Source of the DNA: Stereocaulon alpinum
Taxonomy: Eukaryota > Ascomycota > Lecanoromycetes > Lecanorales > Stereocaulaceae
Direction of reading: 5' to 3'
Length of the DNA stretch: 64,000 bases
Assembly (NCBI GenBank): GCA_018257865.1
Contig: JAEUBA010000030.1
Span: forward strand, 267,674-331,673
The notes beneath the pieces were generated by a model. The model was given only the letters and a program-made list of their open reading frames with translations. It made no database searches and was not told the DNA's origin. Below, piece by piece: positions 10,334-21,962 of this stretch (its first letter is position 1; the number at the start of each line of letters is the position of its first letter). Made by a program: the position numbers and the translations under genes.

Positions 10334-12799
10334 GGTGTTTGGAGTCCTCGAGATGCTTGGAGATGGTCTGATAGCTCTATATACCTCGTACTGGGACGGA
10401 GCTGCAGGATGACACGGAAGAATCCGGCATGATTGTTGGTCGGGAAGACGAGGGCAAAATTCACAGATCTATTCCTCAGCTTTGTAGCCGTCATTTTGGG
10501 GTTCAATGATATGAACAATGAATGGCAAGAAATTCGTAGCTGGAGCACGCTAATGCACGCCGGACTTTGTGGAGCGGAGGTAGGGATGACACTAACCCCT
10601 CAGAGCAAGGTCAGATATGACTGCATAAGTCCGAGGCTAAGCTCCTAAGGTAAGGTACCTTACCTTTAGGCACTCGAGGTACTCCGTACTAGTTACTGTA
10701 TCAATAGAATCCACCTTAGCACTACAACAAATCCAGCCAAGAGTCAAGGCGATCAGTACCTGGTGTAGCCGTGCTCCGTCCTTGAATATGCTGCTTCCTT
10801 CCTTATTGTTGCTTCTCTCACGAACACAGCACGAGTAGATGCCACATCACTCCGGTCAAAAATTCTACTTACGATAAGGCATGTAAGCGGCCGGAGACCT
10901 GGGCGGTGACTATGGTGCATGATATCAACCTCAACTCTCATCCGCTAGCTCGAGGATGCATAGGGTGATTGGCCAATGATCAACTGATTCCAATTTGCCA
11001 TTATGCTATCGTGGCAGGTTCTGTAACCAAGCAATATTCTGCTGTCTGTACGTTGTGAGGCTCGTAGAGTGGTTTGAGCCCCCTACTCAACATCCAATCC
11101 ACGTTCCTTTGGTATTGCCATCCCAGATCGACCATCACTTCGGTAGCAGTATGCTCAACCTTTGTCTTACCCATTCGCCAACGCAGGCCCAGCCTTTGCG
11201 GAATTTCCTTGTGCAAAATCCTTCATGTCAATTCATGGGCGCCAGTTACTCTCATCCTGCTCGATAACACAGGTGTGATTGGGAGTTGAGAAGACCAAGA
11301 CATGTCATGACGCCCGGCAAGCGACGAGTATGAGGAAAACGAGGTAGGCCACAATGGTGGCCATAGCCCGCTATAGCCTAGCATCTGTGGGTGGACGTAC
11401 TGAAATTTAGCATAGGTAATCGTAATGATTGGGAAAGGGGCTCCCCATCCGCCAAAGACCTGATGTTAAATGAATACAACGCTTGAAAGCTTTTCCCCAA
11501 GCTGTTGATGTGATGAGCTGACGTTGGCCGCGAAGTTCAAAGCTGGAAGTACGAAACCTCGAAGAGGGAAGGTGCCTCATCGTCGTGCTGTGATGACCGC
11601 GTGTAGAGTGCTTAGGGCGGCTGGATAGATACGCAATATCAGACTTTGCCACTTCTTATCGATTTCGAGTTCCGTCGGGTTGCTTTGCACCGGTTCTGTG
11701 TATAGAATCAAGGTTTCTTGATGTTGAGCTGTTGGGCATTCTGGTAGATATACCGGGACAGCACATGTTCTGGGAGACGTGTTGATGCACTGGCTGAAGT
11801 AAGGCAGCTCTTCTCCGATTGCGTTGCGGCAAGACGTGTTTCCCTATCGAAGTGTCTCATAGCTGACTGTTAGACGCCGTGCGCAAGCCAGACCAAAAGT
11901 GGACGCCCTTGAGCTGTTTACATGACCCTTCACGAGATGAACAAACTTCTTTGGTGCTTTCATCGAAGAGAGTTACCCGAGTGCGTTGTCTGTCCTATAG
12001 GGGCTGGGAACAGTGTGCGCCCAGTTGTGACAGGAGGCATCATTCTGCAATGATATCGATTGCCTGGATTGAAATGAACCTACAGTTGGGAAATGTACTA
12101 GAGAGAGGTTTTCAATATCTCAGTGCTGGGCACGACGCAAAATCGGGGGGTATCAATCTCACAAAACCATTCCAATCGTCTGTCTGTTCCGAACACTCTG
12201 GGACAAGGCTGATCCGCCTTCGAAGCCAAAAGGGTCTGCGAGTGCCATTCGAATGTTCGGCTATTTGGCTTTAATCGAAGAGGTATATTGCAAGAAGCTG
12301 CACTCGCATACAGTACTTGTGTTCATGAAACCGGCATCTTGCTGAGAACGCGAGGAATCCAAATTCTTCCAGTCCCGAATTCTTGCGAGATAATACCAAT
12401 TCTTCGCATGTTCTTAGGTATTGCTGTATCACTATAGCCGATTCGGTAAGAGAAGCAAGAGTTCAACTTCCCAACCCAGCACCTCATTTATCAGAGAGTA
12501 AGGCTGGAACAATATGCATCGGTACTCAGCCCTAATTTAATCTATGATGTTATTTGACCAGATCGACTTATGTCAGCAAATGAAGGAAGTCAGCAAGGCT
12601 CAGCAATGCGACTTGATCCACAATTTGACACCTTAATGTCTCGACGACGATCATGATACTATCAAGCTATCCCCTTTTGCCCTTCTCGATACCACCTATG
12701 CCAAACTTCAAGCTTTCCGACACCACATCTTCCACTACTTCTTCGAGCCACCACCCAACAGCCTCATAACGCGATCCCTCGCCCTCCGCCGCATCCGCT
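10334..12799. other. Gene-poor 2.5 kb, nothing recognised
   Basis: No frame shows homology I recognise. A 131-codon plus-strand frame at 11879-12274 lacks an ATG start and has no family features. At 12698-12769 a 23-codon upstream ORF begins with ATG ahead of the small membrane-protein gene. Includes the MFS promoter at the left end. No repeat or RNA gene noticed. Confidence 0.35.
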
Positions 12800-13111
12800 A
12801 TGTCCATTCCCGAGATCTTAATACCGACAGCCACATCACATCCCAACACCATCCTCCAACGCGCCGAACCCAAACCATCGACCGCTGCCCCAGCAGTAAC
12901 AAGTAGCGCGTCTAACGGGGATGGGAAGCTAAACGAAACGGCCTTGATCTGGGGCATAATAGGCGGAATAGGTACACTGTTGACATTGATAGTAATGATC
13001 TACATCGCTGTTAGAGAATGGAGTGAAGCAAAGGAGAGACTACGGAACAGGTGGTGGCGCAGATTGGGGCGTGGTGTTAGGACTTTACTGCCACCTTGGC
13101 GGCGGAGATGA
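12800..13111 (+). CDS. Small single-pass membrane protein
   Basis: A single-exon frame of 103 residues from an ATG to TGA. The Ser/Thr/Pro/Ala-rich N-terminal half has no signal peptide. It is followed by one strong transmembrane helix (LIWGIIGGIGTLLTLIVMIY, about residues 49-68), then a very basic, Trp-containing tail with several Arg/Lys clusters. By the positive-inside rule the basic C-terminus should face the cytosol. No family is recognised. Short proteins with this layout are common and poorly conserved in filamentous fungi, so the gene call rests on topology and an open frame only. An upstream ORF precedes it in the presumed leader. Confidence 0.5.
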   Translation: MSIPEILIPTATSHPNTILQRAEPKPSTAAPAVTSSASNGDGKLNETALIWGIIGGIGTLLTLIVMIYIAVREWSEAKERLRNRWWRRLGRGVRTLLPPWRRR

Positions 13112-13951
13112 TAATCTCGGGGCTCTTTCAGACGAAGGCATCGCCGTTTGTTTCAGGTTGATGAGGATTGAGGGTTGGTTCTGTTCGTCAAGGGAAATGC
13201 GACGTCCTTGTGGATTGGTGATCTGATATCAAGTATCCCATGTACGGTATTTTGGATTGCTGTTTCTGTATTCGACCAGCATAATCAGCGTATTGTATTA
13301 CTAATGTAACGCCGTGGCAAGTCTCGGTTGGTCGGGAAGAATCCCTCGGCAGTTGTGAAGCTTTCGAGAAGGGCTTGTCCCTGGTATAGATAGGAGATGT
13401 ACGGAATCAAGCATCTCCGTAGCCTGTAGTACGCTGGCCGGGCTCATAGGCTCCTGAATATTTGGTATCACAAGGCTGAGAATATCCTTGGATAGAATCA
13501 CGATTGAAAGGTAGCTCTCTGCTACCCTCCGCTGTAGCCGAAATATGATTCCATTTTGATGGATCTCCCTAGAGTCAGGTATACCAGGTATGGCAGTCCT
13601 CCCATTCACAGTATCCAAGGCCGCGGGATCTCCACCTCAAATTTCATAGCTTCGTTCACGAGCGACAGTGTATAAGGTACGGCAAAAGTCATCGGAAGTG
13701 AGTACATCGAAGGAACGGATCAAGAAGGTACGGACCATATCACATGGAATCGAAAGAGTGAGAAGAGAATTAGGGCATCTAAGCTCATTGAAAGCATTCA
13801 ATGAAAATGATCATTTCAATGCTCTATTGCCATGGAGTTGATATATCATTTGCAATCCGATAAAGCGACCATCTCATCACCGGGTATCCCGCCGCCGTCA
13901 TTAAACGCCAGTACGAACCTGCTAAATGCTCCATGCAAGTCATGGTATTGC
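13112..13951. other. Intergenic, nothing recognised
   Basis: About 840 bp between the converging small membrane-protein gene and TFIIS. It includes both 3' flanks and a short AT-rich stretch near 13760-13850. No open frame with family features. Confidence 0.4.
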
Positions 13952-15178
13952 TCAACTAAACTTCCACTGGAAGAGGGAAACTCTTGGTTAGCAAATAAGT
14001 AGCAATGAGGGGATAGCAATGGCATACCCGTTTGCCGCACTGCAATGGTTCAAGTCAGTTAGGTCTCTTAGACATGGTAACGGGAGATGAACACGACTAA
14101 CCTTGGTACACTCGCAAAACGTAGTCATAGGCTCATCAGCGCTTCGAGTTTGAGCCTGTGACATGGAGTTAGAGCGAATCTTGGCCCACGGTGACGAGGA
14201 CTCACTTGAGTGTATGCAACGGTCTTCAATCCTTTGCACTATTGAAGGAAGATATTAAGCCCACAAGCGATATATACTGCAAATCAGCAGACATGGTGCT
14301 TACCTTGGGATTGGAGCATTCAAGGGAACTCGAAATGGACCTCTCCACACTAATAATCCTAGGTTAGCACCTCCTCTGGTAGACGGGCACATCGAGATGT
14401 AGTGCAGATCGCTGAAGCGGCCACTAGGTGTAACCCACCTAGGCATCTGAGCATCCTTCAAATTCTCCTTCATAAGCTTCTCATCCTCCAGTTTCCTCTC
14501 CGCACTCTTCAACTCATCATTCGTCATAACGATAAACCTGTCCGGCGGGATCTCTCCCGAAAGCACCCTCTCCCTCAGCTTAGGATTCGATTTATTTTTC
14601 AAATTCATGTACAGCGTCCTCATCCTGGAACTATATCCCGAGTTCGACTCTGGGCCTAATTTATCAAAGCCCGCTGCTTCAATCGCAGTAGCCTTCTGAA
14701 GGATGTCTGAGGGAGCTGCGGTAGACATGTGGCAAAGTCCGTTGTAGATAAGACCAATGCATCCGTCTCTCGTAGCCTGGTTCGTCTTTGCAACATCGAC
14801 TTTATCCTTCTTCCAATCCCTCTCTGCAGGCGGAACGTTCAATTTCGGCTTTCCATTCGACGAGGCCGAGGAAGGGACTGGAGAAGCAGTTCCATTTGGA
14901 CTCTTCTTCCCAGAGGACGGACTCCCTCCTTTTGCCTTGAACACGTCATCACGCCATTTCTTGACGATCTCGGACGCTAATTGGGCGACCTGGGGATTCT
15001 TATGCTGTTTCGATTTATTGACCACGACGCCAATTTTCGTGGAGCGGAGTAGATCCTCGTCGGCTTTAATACCAGTCTTCAGCTCGTTCAGAAGGCGGAT
15101 AATAGTTTCCGGTGACTCTTGGGCCGCGGTGGCTTTTTGGAGGGCTTTGGATTTCTCGAGTACTTCTTTGGAATCCAT
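13952..15178 (-). CDS. DST1: Transcription elongation factor TFIIS
   Basis: Six exons (15178-14439, 14349-14304, 14238-14206, 14155-14102, 14039-14028, 13966-13952) give 299 residues, the normal TFIIS length. Residues 1-80 are the LW/TFIIS-N domain, about 125-245 the central Pol II-binding domain, and the end is the zinc ribbon with the acidic tip QTRSADEPMTTF, whose Asp-Glu pair enters the polymerase active site to stimulate transcript cleavage and restart. The protein ends CGKRWKFS. All four ribbon-coding exons are tiny (12-54 nt). The first cysteine pair reads CSNPKC rather than the usual C-x2-C (see findings). Start chosen at MDSKEVLEKSK, matching the family. Nuclear. Confidence 0.93.
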
Positions 15179-16109
15179 AGTGGGCGCAGGGTTCGGAGGC
15201 GTGACGCCTGTAGAACTGTCTCTCGGAGCCGGTAGGCTGTCCCAGGGGACGTCTTCTAGGTAAGGTGGGTGAGATTTGCTTTGTGCTGCCAGAGATACTG
15301 GACACTTCCACCGCCGCTAGGCTTCTGTGCTTTGTGGTGCCCAGGAACCACGTGGAGGTTTTGGTCAGGGTTCCATCAATGGTGTTATGGTTCTGATGTG
15401 ATGCCTAGTTAGAGCTAAGAGCGTTGGAGGAAGGATGCTTGGTGGCCAGTGATGCTTCACCCCAGTCTTGTGTTAGCGATATGTACTGTGAAGTCTGCGG
15501 AGCCGTGATGGCAGCGCTCAATGGCTACATTAGTCGACCACTTGTCCACACTTACCTTAAGAAGCCTTCAGATAAAGTCAGATAGCAGGATAAGTTGTCA
15601 TGGGAAGTCGCATGAGCTGTTGGATGTCTGAAGTGATGGGCCTTAAACGCCATGTTGCCTGCCGCAAAAGAACAATACGCTAAGAACCTTAATCAGATGC
15701 TTACCTACCGTACATATCTCCGGGGACCTGCTCCAGGGACGGGCCGCTGCTTTTAGGGAGATTTTGGCAGGCGAGCCAGGGTAGGAGAGACCAGTGCATA
15801 CAATTTTACCTTTCTGGCAAGTATTGCCATACTCGAGAGAGACTGTAACATGAGGTGAAAAAATTGACTTATCTAATCTAGCTATTTCTCTGTATGTCCT
15901 AGCTTGAAAGAACTCTGTCTTATCTGATATCTGCCTCCTAGCATTTGCAGCCATGTAACGTAGACATTCATACAGGCCATTCAAATTGGCATGCCTCTCG
16001 CCCAGCTCCTGCCCTTTCCCGGCTATGATACAACTTTCAGTCACAGAAAGTGCAGTATGTGATGCTTTTCCTCCCGACAATGCTTGCCTCCCTTTTCAGA
16101 ACCCCTCCA
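15179..16109. other. Intergenic between TFIIS and MEX67
   Basis: About 930 bp. It holds the TFIIS promoter and the MEX67 3' flank. A 145-codon minus-strand frame at 15643-16080 starts with TTG, has no recognised features and is probably chance. Confidence 0.4.
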
Positions 16110-18432
16110 TCACGACATGAATGCTTGGGGCGGAAGAGTAGGCTGTAATTGAATTAGTCTCGGTCGTTCATCATAGGTTTAAAAGTCCACATACCTTCGC
16201 TAGTTCAAAAGCTGACGCTGCATTCCCCAAATCCCATCCACTCTGCTCCAGACACATGCCTGAATATTCAAGCGTCATCCCTGTGGCTTTGCTTAATTCC
16301 ACCGCCAGCACTTCTTTTTGCACCTGCTCCTCCGACTTGCCTGGCCCAGGCACAGCGAAACCCTGAGGCACGATAATCTGGTGTTGTGCTTGTGGCTGTT
16401 CTGGTGCGCTGCTACCCATCTCTCCTCCCTCTGGCTGCCATGCTTCGTGTCCTCCGTATGATCTGAGAACGAGAGTATCGCACACAACCCGAATTCCACC
16501 AACTCCTACACCTGCACCTAAAACGAACGTGCGATCAAAGCTTCGAGAATTAGTGGCTTGTCCCGTTGAGACATCGACTTCTGAAAATTCTCCATGGACC
16601 ATGACAATCAGCCCACCAACACCACTGACAGATTGCCCTGTGGCATCAGGTAGCCCTGGGACTGTATGGCATTCGATGCACCACTTCTGTGGCTCGGCCA
16701 TCAGGTCCGGATGTCGAGTTGCTGGAAGGGTGGTAAAGGCATCTCGTATACTATCCGTGCCAGTGTGTAGGCGCGACATCCTGGCTGGTAGATGTGCAAT
16801 CTTCATCAAGTTTCTACTTCTCTTGATATATTCGTCCCAACCTGGCATCTTCTGATCTGTGACTGCGGGCGCACGAGGAGCGGAGGTATTTATGCTGAGA
16901 GAAAATGTTGATTGTGCGTCATAATAGCCATTGACCAGGGAAGCTCTGTCACTGTCGTAGGCGGGAAAGAATTGCTTGACGAAGGTCTCGCTGATGGATG
17001 CCTCATCACGGAAGCTCGGTCCCAGGACTGGGATTGGTAGTCGGCCGCTAGTGGCAGCTTTTGTTTCCTCTAGAGACCGTATTTGTATTGTGTTGAGCGT
17101 TGTTAAGGACGGAAACCATTTCAGCATGTCGTCCTTGTAGTCCGGTACTTCAGCTTCGATGGGATTCCCAGTAAGTATTAGATGATCGAGCTTGCGAAAC
17201 TTCCAGCGCCAGCCATCCAGCGAGGTGAGGTTTTTGATCTCGTTGTTTGAGAGATCGAGATTTTTGATCGCTGGGAAGGTCTGAGCAAGTGTGGTGACAG
17301 ATAATATGCTGGGGAGCGCATTGTTGGCAAGAGAAACGCTGATGATGGCCTGCTCTTTCTCCTTTGCTGTGGTAAAGATGTTGTCGCAGATTTTCATGAG
17401 TGCAGGGAAAAACTTTGATTCTCGTGAGGTCGTGCTGAACATCCCAATATTAACGAGTTCAGGGTCGCTGCCAAGTTGTGAAAGATCCAATAGCTTTGAT
17501 TCGATGTTGTACCGTCGACTGAGGACACCTTTGAGGACTGCGATCGTGTTGGGTGTCTCGGAGTCCGCGTCGTTTTCCAATGGAGTGGGCTTGGGAGCCT
17601 GAATGCTCAGCTCTACCCCTGCGAACATATAATGGTTGATCCTGAGGATCTTGGGTGTATCCTCCGGTCGTACTGAGATGATCAGAATGTCACCCTCAAG
17701 TCGTGACTAATCAACGTTAGCAAGGCATATAAACCTTGAAGTTGCAAGTCACCCCGAGGCGGTAGCGGAATATCTCGGTCGTCGTTCTATGAGCTTGACT
17801 TGAAACGAGAGCGGACCGGTGGTTTTGGAGGTACGGAGTCGCTGTCGCCTGGTAGAATGCAATGTTAAACATACCTTTTTGATCTTTACTGCTTCTCTTG
17901 CAGGAGCGTCTGGGTTGGTCGCTTTGCGCTCAAGGAAACCAATCAGATCTGAGACTCCTCCATCCGGATTCCCCGCGGCTTTGCTCTGCTTCAAGCCCTT
18001 AATCGTGATACGGTCCAGTCCTTCCCTTGCATCCTGCCCGCGGCCTCTTCCTCTTACAGACCTTAAACTAGATCTCGCCCCCCTTGGTACGGGCTCATCA
18101 GAGCCCATGCTCCGTAGAACAGACTTTTGTATCGCTGAAGGATCGATCCCCGTTTTTGGAGGACGTGATCTTGTGCCAAGTGGGTCATGTCTTCGACCCT
18201 GCGTAGAGCCCCGTCCAGCGGCACTGCCACGCCCGCTCCCGCTTCCCCTGCCATTAGAACCTACAGCGCCCATCACCAGATCACCATCCCTATCAATCCG
18301 TACGGGTGTGGCGTTGCGTTTCTGTATCCCTCCTCTACTAGGTAGTCGACTAGAGGTGAGACGTTCGGAGGTCCGTGCGGAGGTCCGTGTAGCCCGGGGG
18401 CCTGTTGGTGGAGTGGGCGCCTGTTGAAGCAT
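16110..18432 (-). CDS. MEX67: mRNA export receptor Mex67/NXF1
   Basis: Three exons (18432-17875, 17706-16195, 16142-16110) give 700 residues. The N-terminal 150 residues are Arg/Gly-rich and disordered (GRGSGSGRGSAAGRGS), as in RNA-binding tails. Then come an RRM-like region (SRLEGDILIISVRPED), leucine-rich repeats (IKNLDLSNNEIKNLTSLDGW), the NTF2-like domain (ETFVKQFFPAYDSDRASLV) that pairs with Mtr2, and a C-terminal UBA/TAP-C domain (SGMCLEQSGWDLGNAASAFE) that binds nucleoporin FG repeats. The protein carries mature mRNA through the nuclear pore. The first intron (168 nt) is long for this window. A longer N-terminal frame exists but begins with TTG, so MLQQAPTPPTG is taken as the start. 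Confidence 0.93.
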
Positions 18433-20819
18433 TTTCGTTGATGATGATAGAAAGCGTAGGGGCGTGGAAAGTTGTGAACGCACACCGGGTGAAAGCGCGG
18501 CTGAGGGCGTGCGCAAATAGCTGAGGTTAATCTCTCTTGGAGTCGAGGTGAACGAATCGCTCAAAGCGTGTTCAAGAGACAAAGAATTATGAGGAATGGA
18601 GGGTATTCATGTCGCTTTTGTCGCAGTCCCTCTGGGTTCACCAGTATTGGTTCATGTACTGTCAGAAGCTTTCAAATGTGATAGCATCGTTCCTGAAGTG
18701 GTAAATGGGTGTGTTCGATGCTCACAAAAGTATGTGAAGATGGTGAAGTAACAGTGTGGGAAGCGTGTTAAGATTCATCTGGAGCGTGAGGCAGTCATGC
18801 CAAGGCGCTAATTCAGCCTTATCATTGCCCAGATGTTACGACTCACGTCCACAAAGGTGGTGCTGTAGGTCTAAGGGTTTAGAGCTCGTAGAGAGGAGTG
18901 TCGAGGACAAAGTAAACAGGCTTTAGTAATACTAGTTTTAACAAAAGGGAACCTCTTATGAGATATCTTTATTTAATTTATTTAAGTAAGTTGAACACAA
19001 GGAGATCTATAGAGGGAGACAAGCCTGTATATATAGATATAGGAAAGCCGGCTAAGAGGTATTATAGTCAGTAGTCGGTCCATTAACCGTCGACCATCAG
19101 CTTTAGTCAATGGTCATTCCGTCGACCACCGATTATAGCCATGACCCGATATCCTCAATGTTCAGCGCAGCCCGGATCCCGCCTGGACCCTGGCTCTAAC
19201 ACCAGACTTATTGTGAGTCAGTTAAGGTAGCACGTATATATTTCACTCCATTATAGATACGGAGAACAATGGGCGATACTATGAACAAGTACTTGTAATG
19301 TGCTGAGAAGTCTACGATTTATCAGTGTCTACAAGCAGGCCTAAGTGAGTCTAGACACAACTTTATATCTTTCCCAAACTTACCGACCACCCAACGGACG
19401 ATTTGACTTGATGAACCAGTGATCACACAAGTCATGCCTCTATAGCAAACATCGGGATAACTTAGTCATAAGCCTTATATGCGAAACGTCCTCAACCTGT
19501 GAATATCAGCCGTGCCAACCATAGATGAAGAGGGGGGTCTCTTGTCAATTTCTCCTTATATGTTCTTCTCTGAGCCGGAACTTTGCCTGTCGGGTAATAG
19601 GGATGCTATCTCCTTCAGCTCGTACAAATCACCACTCCAGCTAGATTGTAGTGTGTAGATAAAAGTTGAGTGGCGCGATAAAGACGTATGGTAGAAAGTG
19701 AGACAAAGGTGGTCGTCGCACGCCCTTAGTGTGCACGGAAGCAAATTGTTTTTACTTCGACGTAAGACAGCGACAGTCGATGAAGTGGCTGTCTTACCTA
19801 CTGACGCAGGGCTCGTTGAGGTGATAAGGGTTGGTTGCTACTTATCTCGACAAGCGCGTAAGATCGGTGCTATCGTGCAACGGTCCACTGGGTTAACCCA
19901 TCATTGTAAGCCACGTGACATTGCTCAACATAGTAATGGCAAGAAAATTGGGAATCATGCAGACTGATGTATCTGTAAGATCTTGCAGGAGATGTTATAG
20001 CTCACCATTTGGGAGCCCACGGCTTTTGTTCGGCGTGGGCTTCATAGCGAGAAGGTGTGGAATGCTGTCACGTGGGAGGCGTAGGTCATGAAAGCAGTGC
20101 GCATGCCGCCCTGATCGAGTTCGATACTACACCTTTTCACATCGTTTACTGCGCGATGCTTTGATATATAGAAAGTGGTGACGACTACAGCACTGAAGCA
20201 GGCGATTGTTGGTTGTGCGAGTTGAGCTCTAGAATTAGCAGACTATGCTGCATCGACTGACTTTGCGTTCGCCGGTCGTTATTGATCGTTACTTGATTGC
20301 ATGCAGCCGAAAATGGCGAAGTCGAAAGTTGATAGTATTACAGTGTGATGAGAAGCTGATTAGGACCTTCGACGACGTGTGTAGCATATGATATCGAAAC
20401 GCCAGCTGCCGATTTGAGCCTTAATCTGAGAAAAGAAATTGTTGCAGACCCGTCGACCGCTGATCAGACAAGCCTGTGCTGTATGATGAACGAAGCCGAA
20501 AAGCCGTCTGCGTCACCGACGCTAACCTCTACCGAACCGAAGGAAACAAGTGATGCCGACGCTTTTCTGAACCGAAGAGACATCCCTAGATGTGGAGCTG
20601 CTTCCGGTTGTGCCAGCGCCGTAGCAAGGGCGAAAGTACTGACGCAAGCAACAGCATAGCATGACCTGTTGTAGCCCTCGAGCATTGTAGCAGTATTGAA
20701 AACCCCTCCTTCGCCATGTGCTGCAACCACGAAATCTAAGGCATGCGAGATTTGCTGGCAGGTTTGCGTGCGCTATTTGGCAGAACGCTCCGCACCTGAG
20801 TAGATTAGCGGACCGCAAT
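18433..20819. other. Gene-free interval with a possible solo LTR
   Basis: About 2.4 kb between MEX67 and the SR-protein gene. It contains an LTR-like element (18899-19201, separate entry). The remainder has short overlapping frames only; none shows homology. The left 400 bp presumably includes the MEX67 promoter. Confidence 0.4.
18899..19201 (-). mobile_element. Possible solo LTR of a retrotransposon
   Basis: Read on the minus strand the segment begins TGTTAGAGCC and could end CCTCGACA, i.e. TG...CA termini. It contains a TATA-like CTATATATACAG and, downstream, an AATAAA-rich stretch, the order of promoter and polyadenylation signals in an LTR. It is much more AT-rich than its flanks. I could not find matching target-site duplications or a second copy in the window, so the exact left end is uncertain. 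Confidence 0.4.
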
Positions 20820-21962
20820 CTATCGACGAGAGTACCTATCATCAGAACGGAAGTCTTGGTCTCTACCTCCATAGGGATCTCTGGCCTCCCTTGAAGGGGC
20901 ATCCGCATAAGCTGCAGAGCGCCCACTATCTCGACCACCATCGCGGCCACCCTCGCGGCCGTAAGATTCAGCTCCGCCGCGATAGTCGTCGCCACGGCTG
21001 CTGTAGCGATCGTCCCGGCCACCAGAGGCGTAACGGTCGATTCCGCGCGAATTGTAGTCATCGCGACGTCCGCCATAGGAACGACGCTCACGATCGTCGT
21101 AACGAGAGGAGCCGCCGCGATAGCTGTCGTCGTATCGGCCACCATACCCACGGTACCCACCTCCTCCACCACCGCGACGATCATCGTAGCGATCAAAGCG
21201 GCCACCACGTGGTGGACCACGGAAGTCGTCTTCTGTTTGTCAAAATCAGTGCCAAAAGACTACAGGTGATCGGAATACTCACCTCGCTTTGGAGGGCCAA
21301 AGTACTTTCCGGGAGTAGGGGTTCTAGGACGGGCACGCCTAGCTTTCTCGATGCTTAGAGTACGACCATCAATATTCTCACCCTGAAGGCCATCCTTGGC
21401 AGCGTCAGCCTCCTCCGCAGTGACCATCTTGACGAATCCGAATCCACGAGATTCCTGGGTATGAGGATCTTTCATGATGGAGCAGCCTTCGACGTTACCA
21501 TACTTCTCGAAGAGACGGGAGACTTCTGCTTCGGAGAGGCGAGGGTGTATACCGGTGACGAAGAGGTTGGACCCTGGGTTGCGAGCATTTGCTTCACGCT
21601 CTTCCTGGTTACGATCGGGTGGAGGGCCGCTATGGCGAGTGTCAGCTGGTTATCCCATTCATCAACCATGATCTTACATACCGAGAATCGATACGACCAT
21701 TGGGTGATGCGCTCCTATCACGTCCTCCACGATAGCTGTCGTCGCGCTTTACTGGATAGTCATCTTCGCGCTTTGAGGGACGAGGCGAGGCACTCCGGTC
21801 GCGGTCATCACGCTCATAGCGAGGCTCTTCTGCATCAAGTATGAGCATTTGAGAAACGGTTGCAGCTCAGATTATGCAAAGCGTTGAGATAGCTCTTTGA
21901 TAGTGCAGGCAATACGTACCATCGTAACGACCATTCTCTTGCTCATAGTCCATGGTGGCCAT
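20820..21962 (-). CDS. SR-like RNA-binding protein, Tra2 type (one RRM)
   Basis: Four exons (21962-21920, 21829-21682, 21629-21283, 21232-20820) give 316 residues, in frame throughout. The N-terminus has RS/RD dipeptides (RDRSASPRPSKRED, GRDRSASPNGR). One RRM lies at about residues 85-160, with RNP2 LFVTGI and RNP1 RGFGFVKM. A linker (RPRTPTPGKYFGPPKR) follows, then a long Arg/Gly/Asp/Tyr-rich tail with YRGG, RYDD and SRGDD repeats. This order (RS, RRM, RS/RGG) is that of transformer-2 and related splicing regulators, which recruit spliceosome components to exonic enhancers and are controlled by SR kinases. Splicing targets unknown. Nuclear by family. The tail repeats make the minus strand compositionally biased at 20.8-21.2 kb. 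Confidence 0.88.

Noticed and set aside
15643..16080. 145-codon minus-strand frame between TFIIS and MEX67
   Set aside because: It begins with TTG, has no recognised features and no supporting splice sites; treated as chance.
17749..17874. MEX67 exon 1 reading on through its intron
   Set aside because: It would end in a stop soon after VCLTLHSTRRQRLRT and lose the conserved RRM-like start; splicing 17875 to 17706 restores it.
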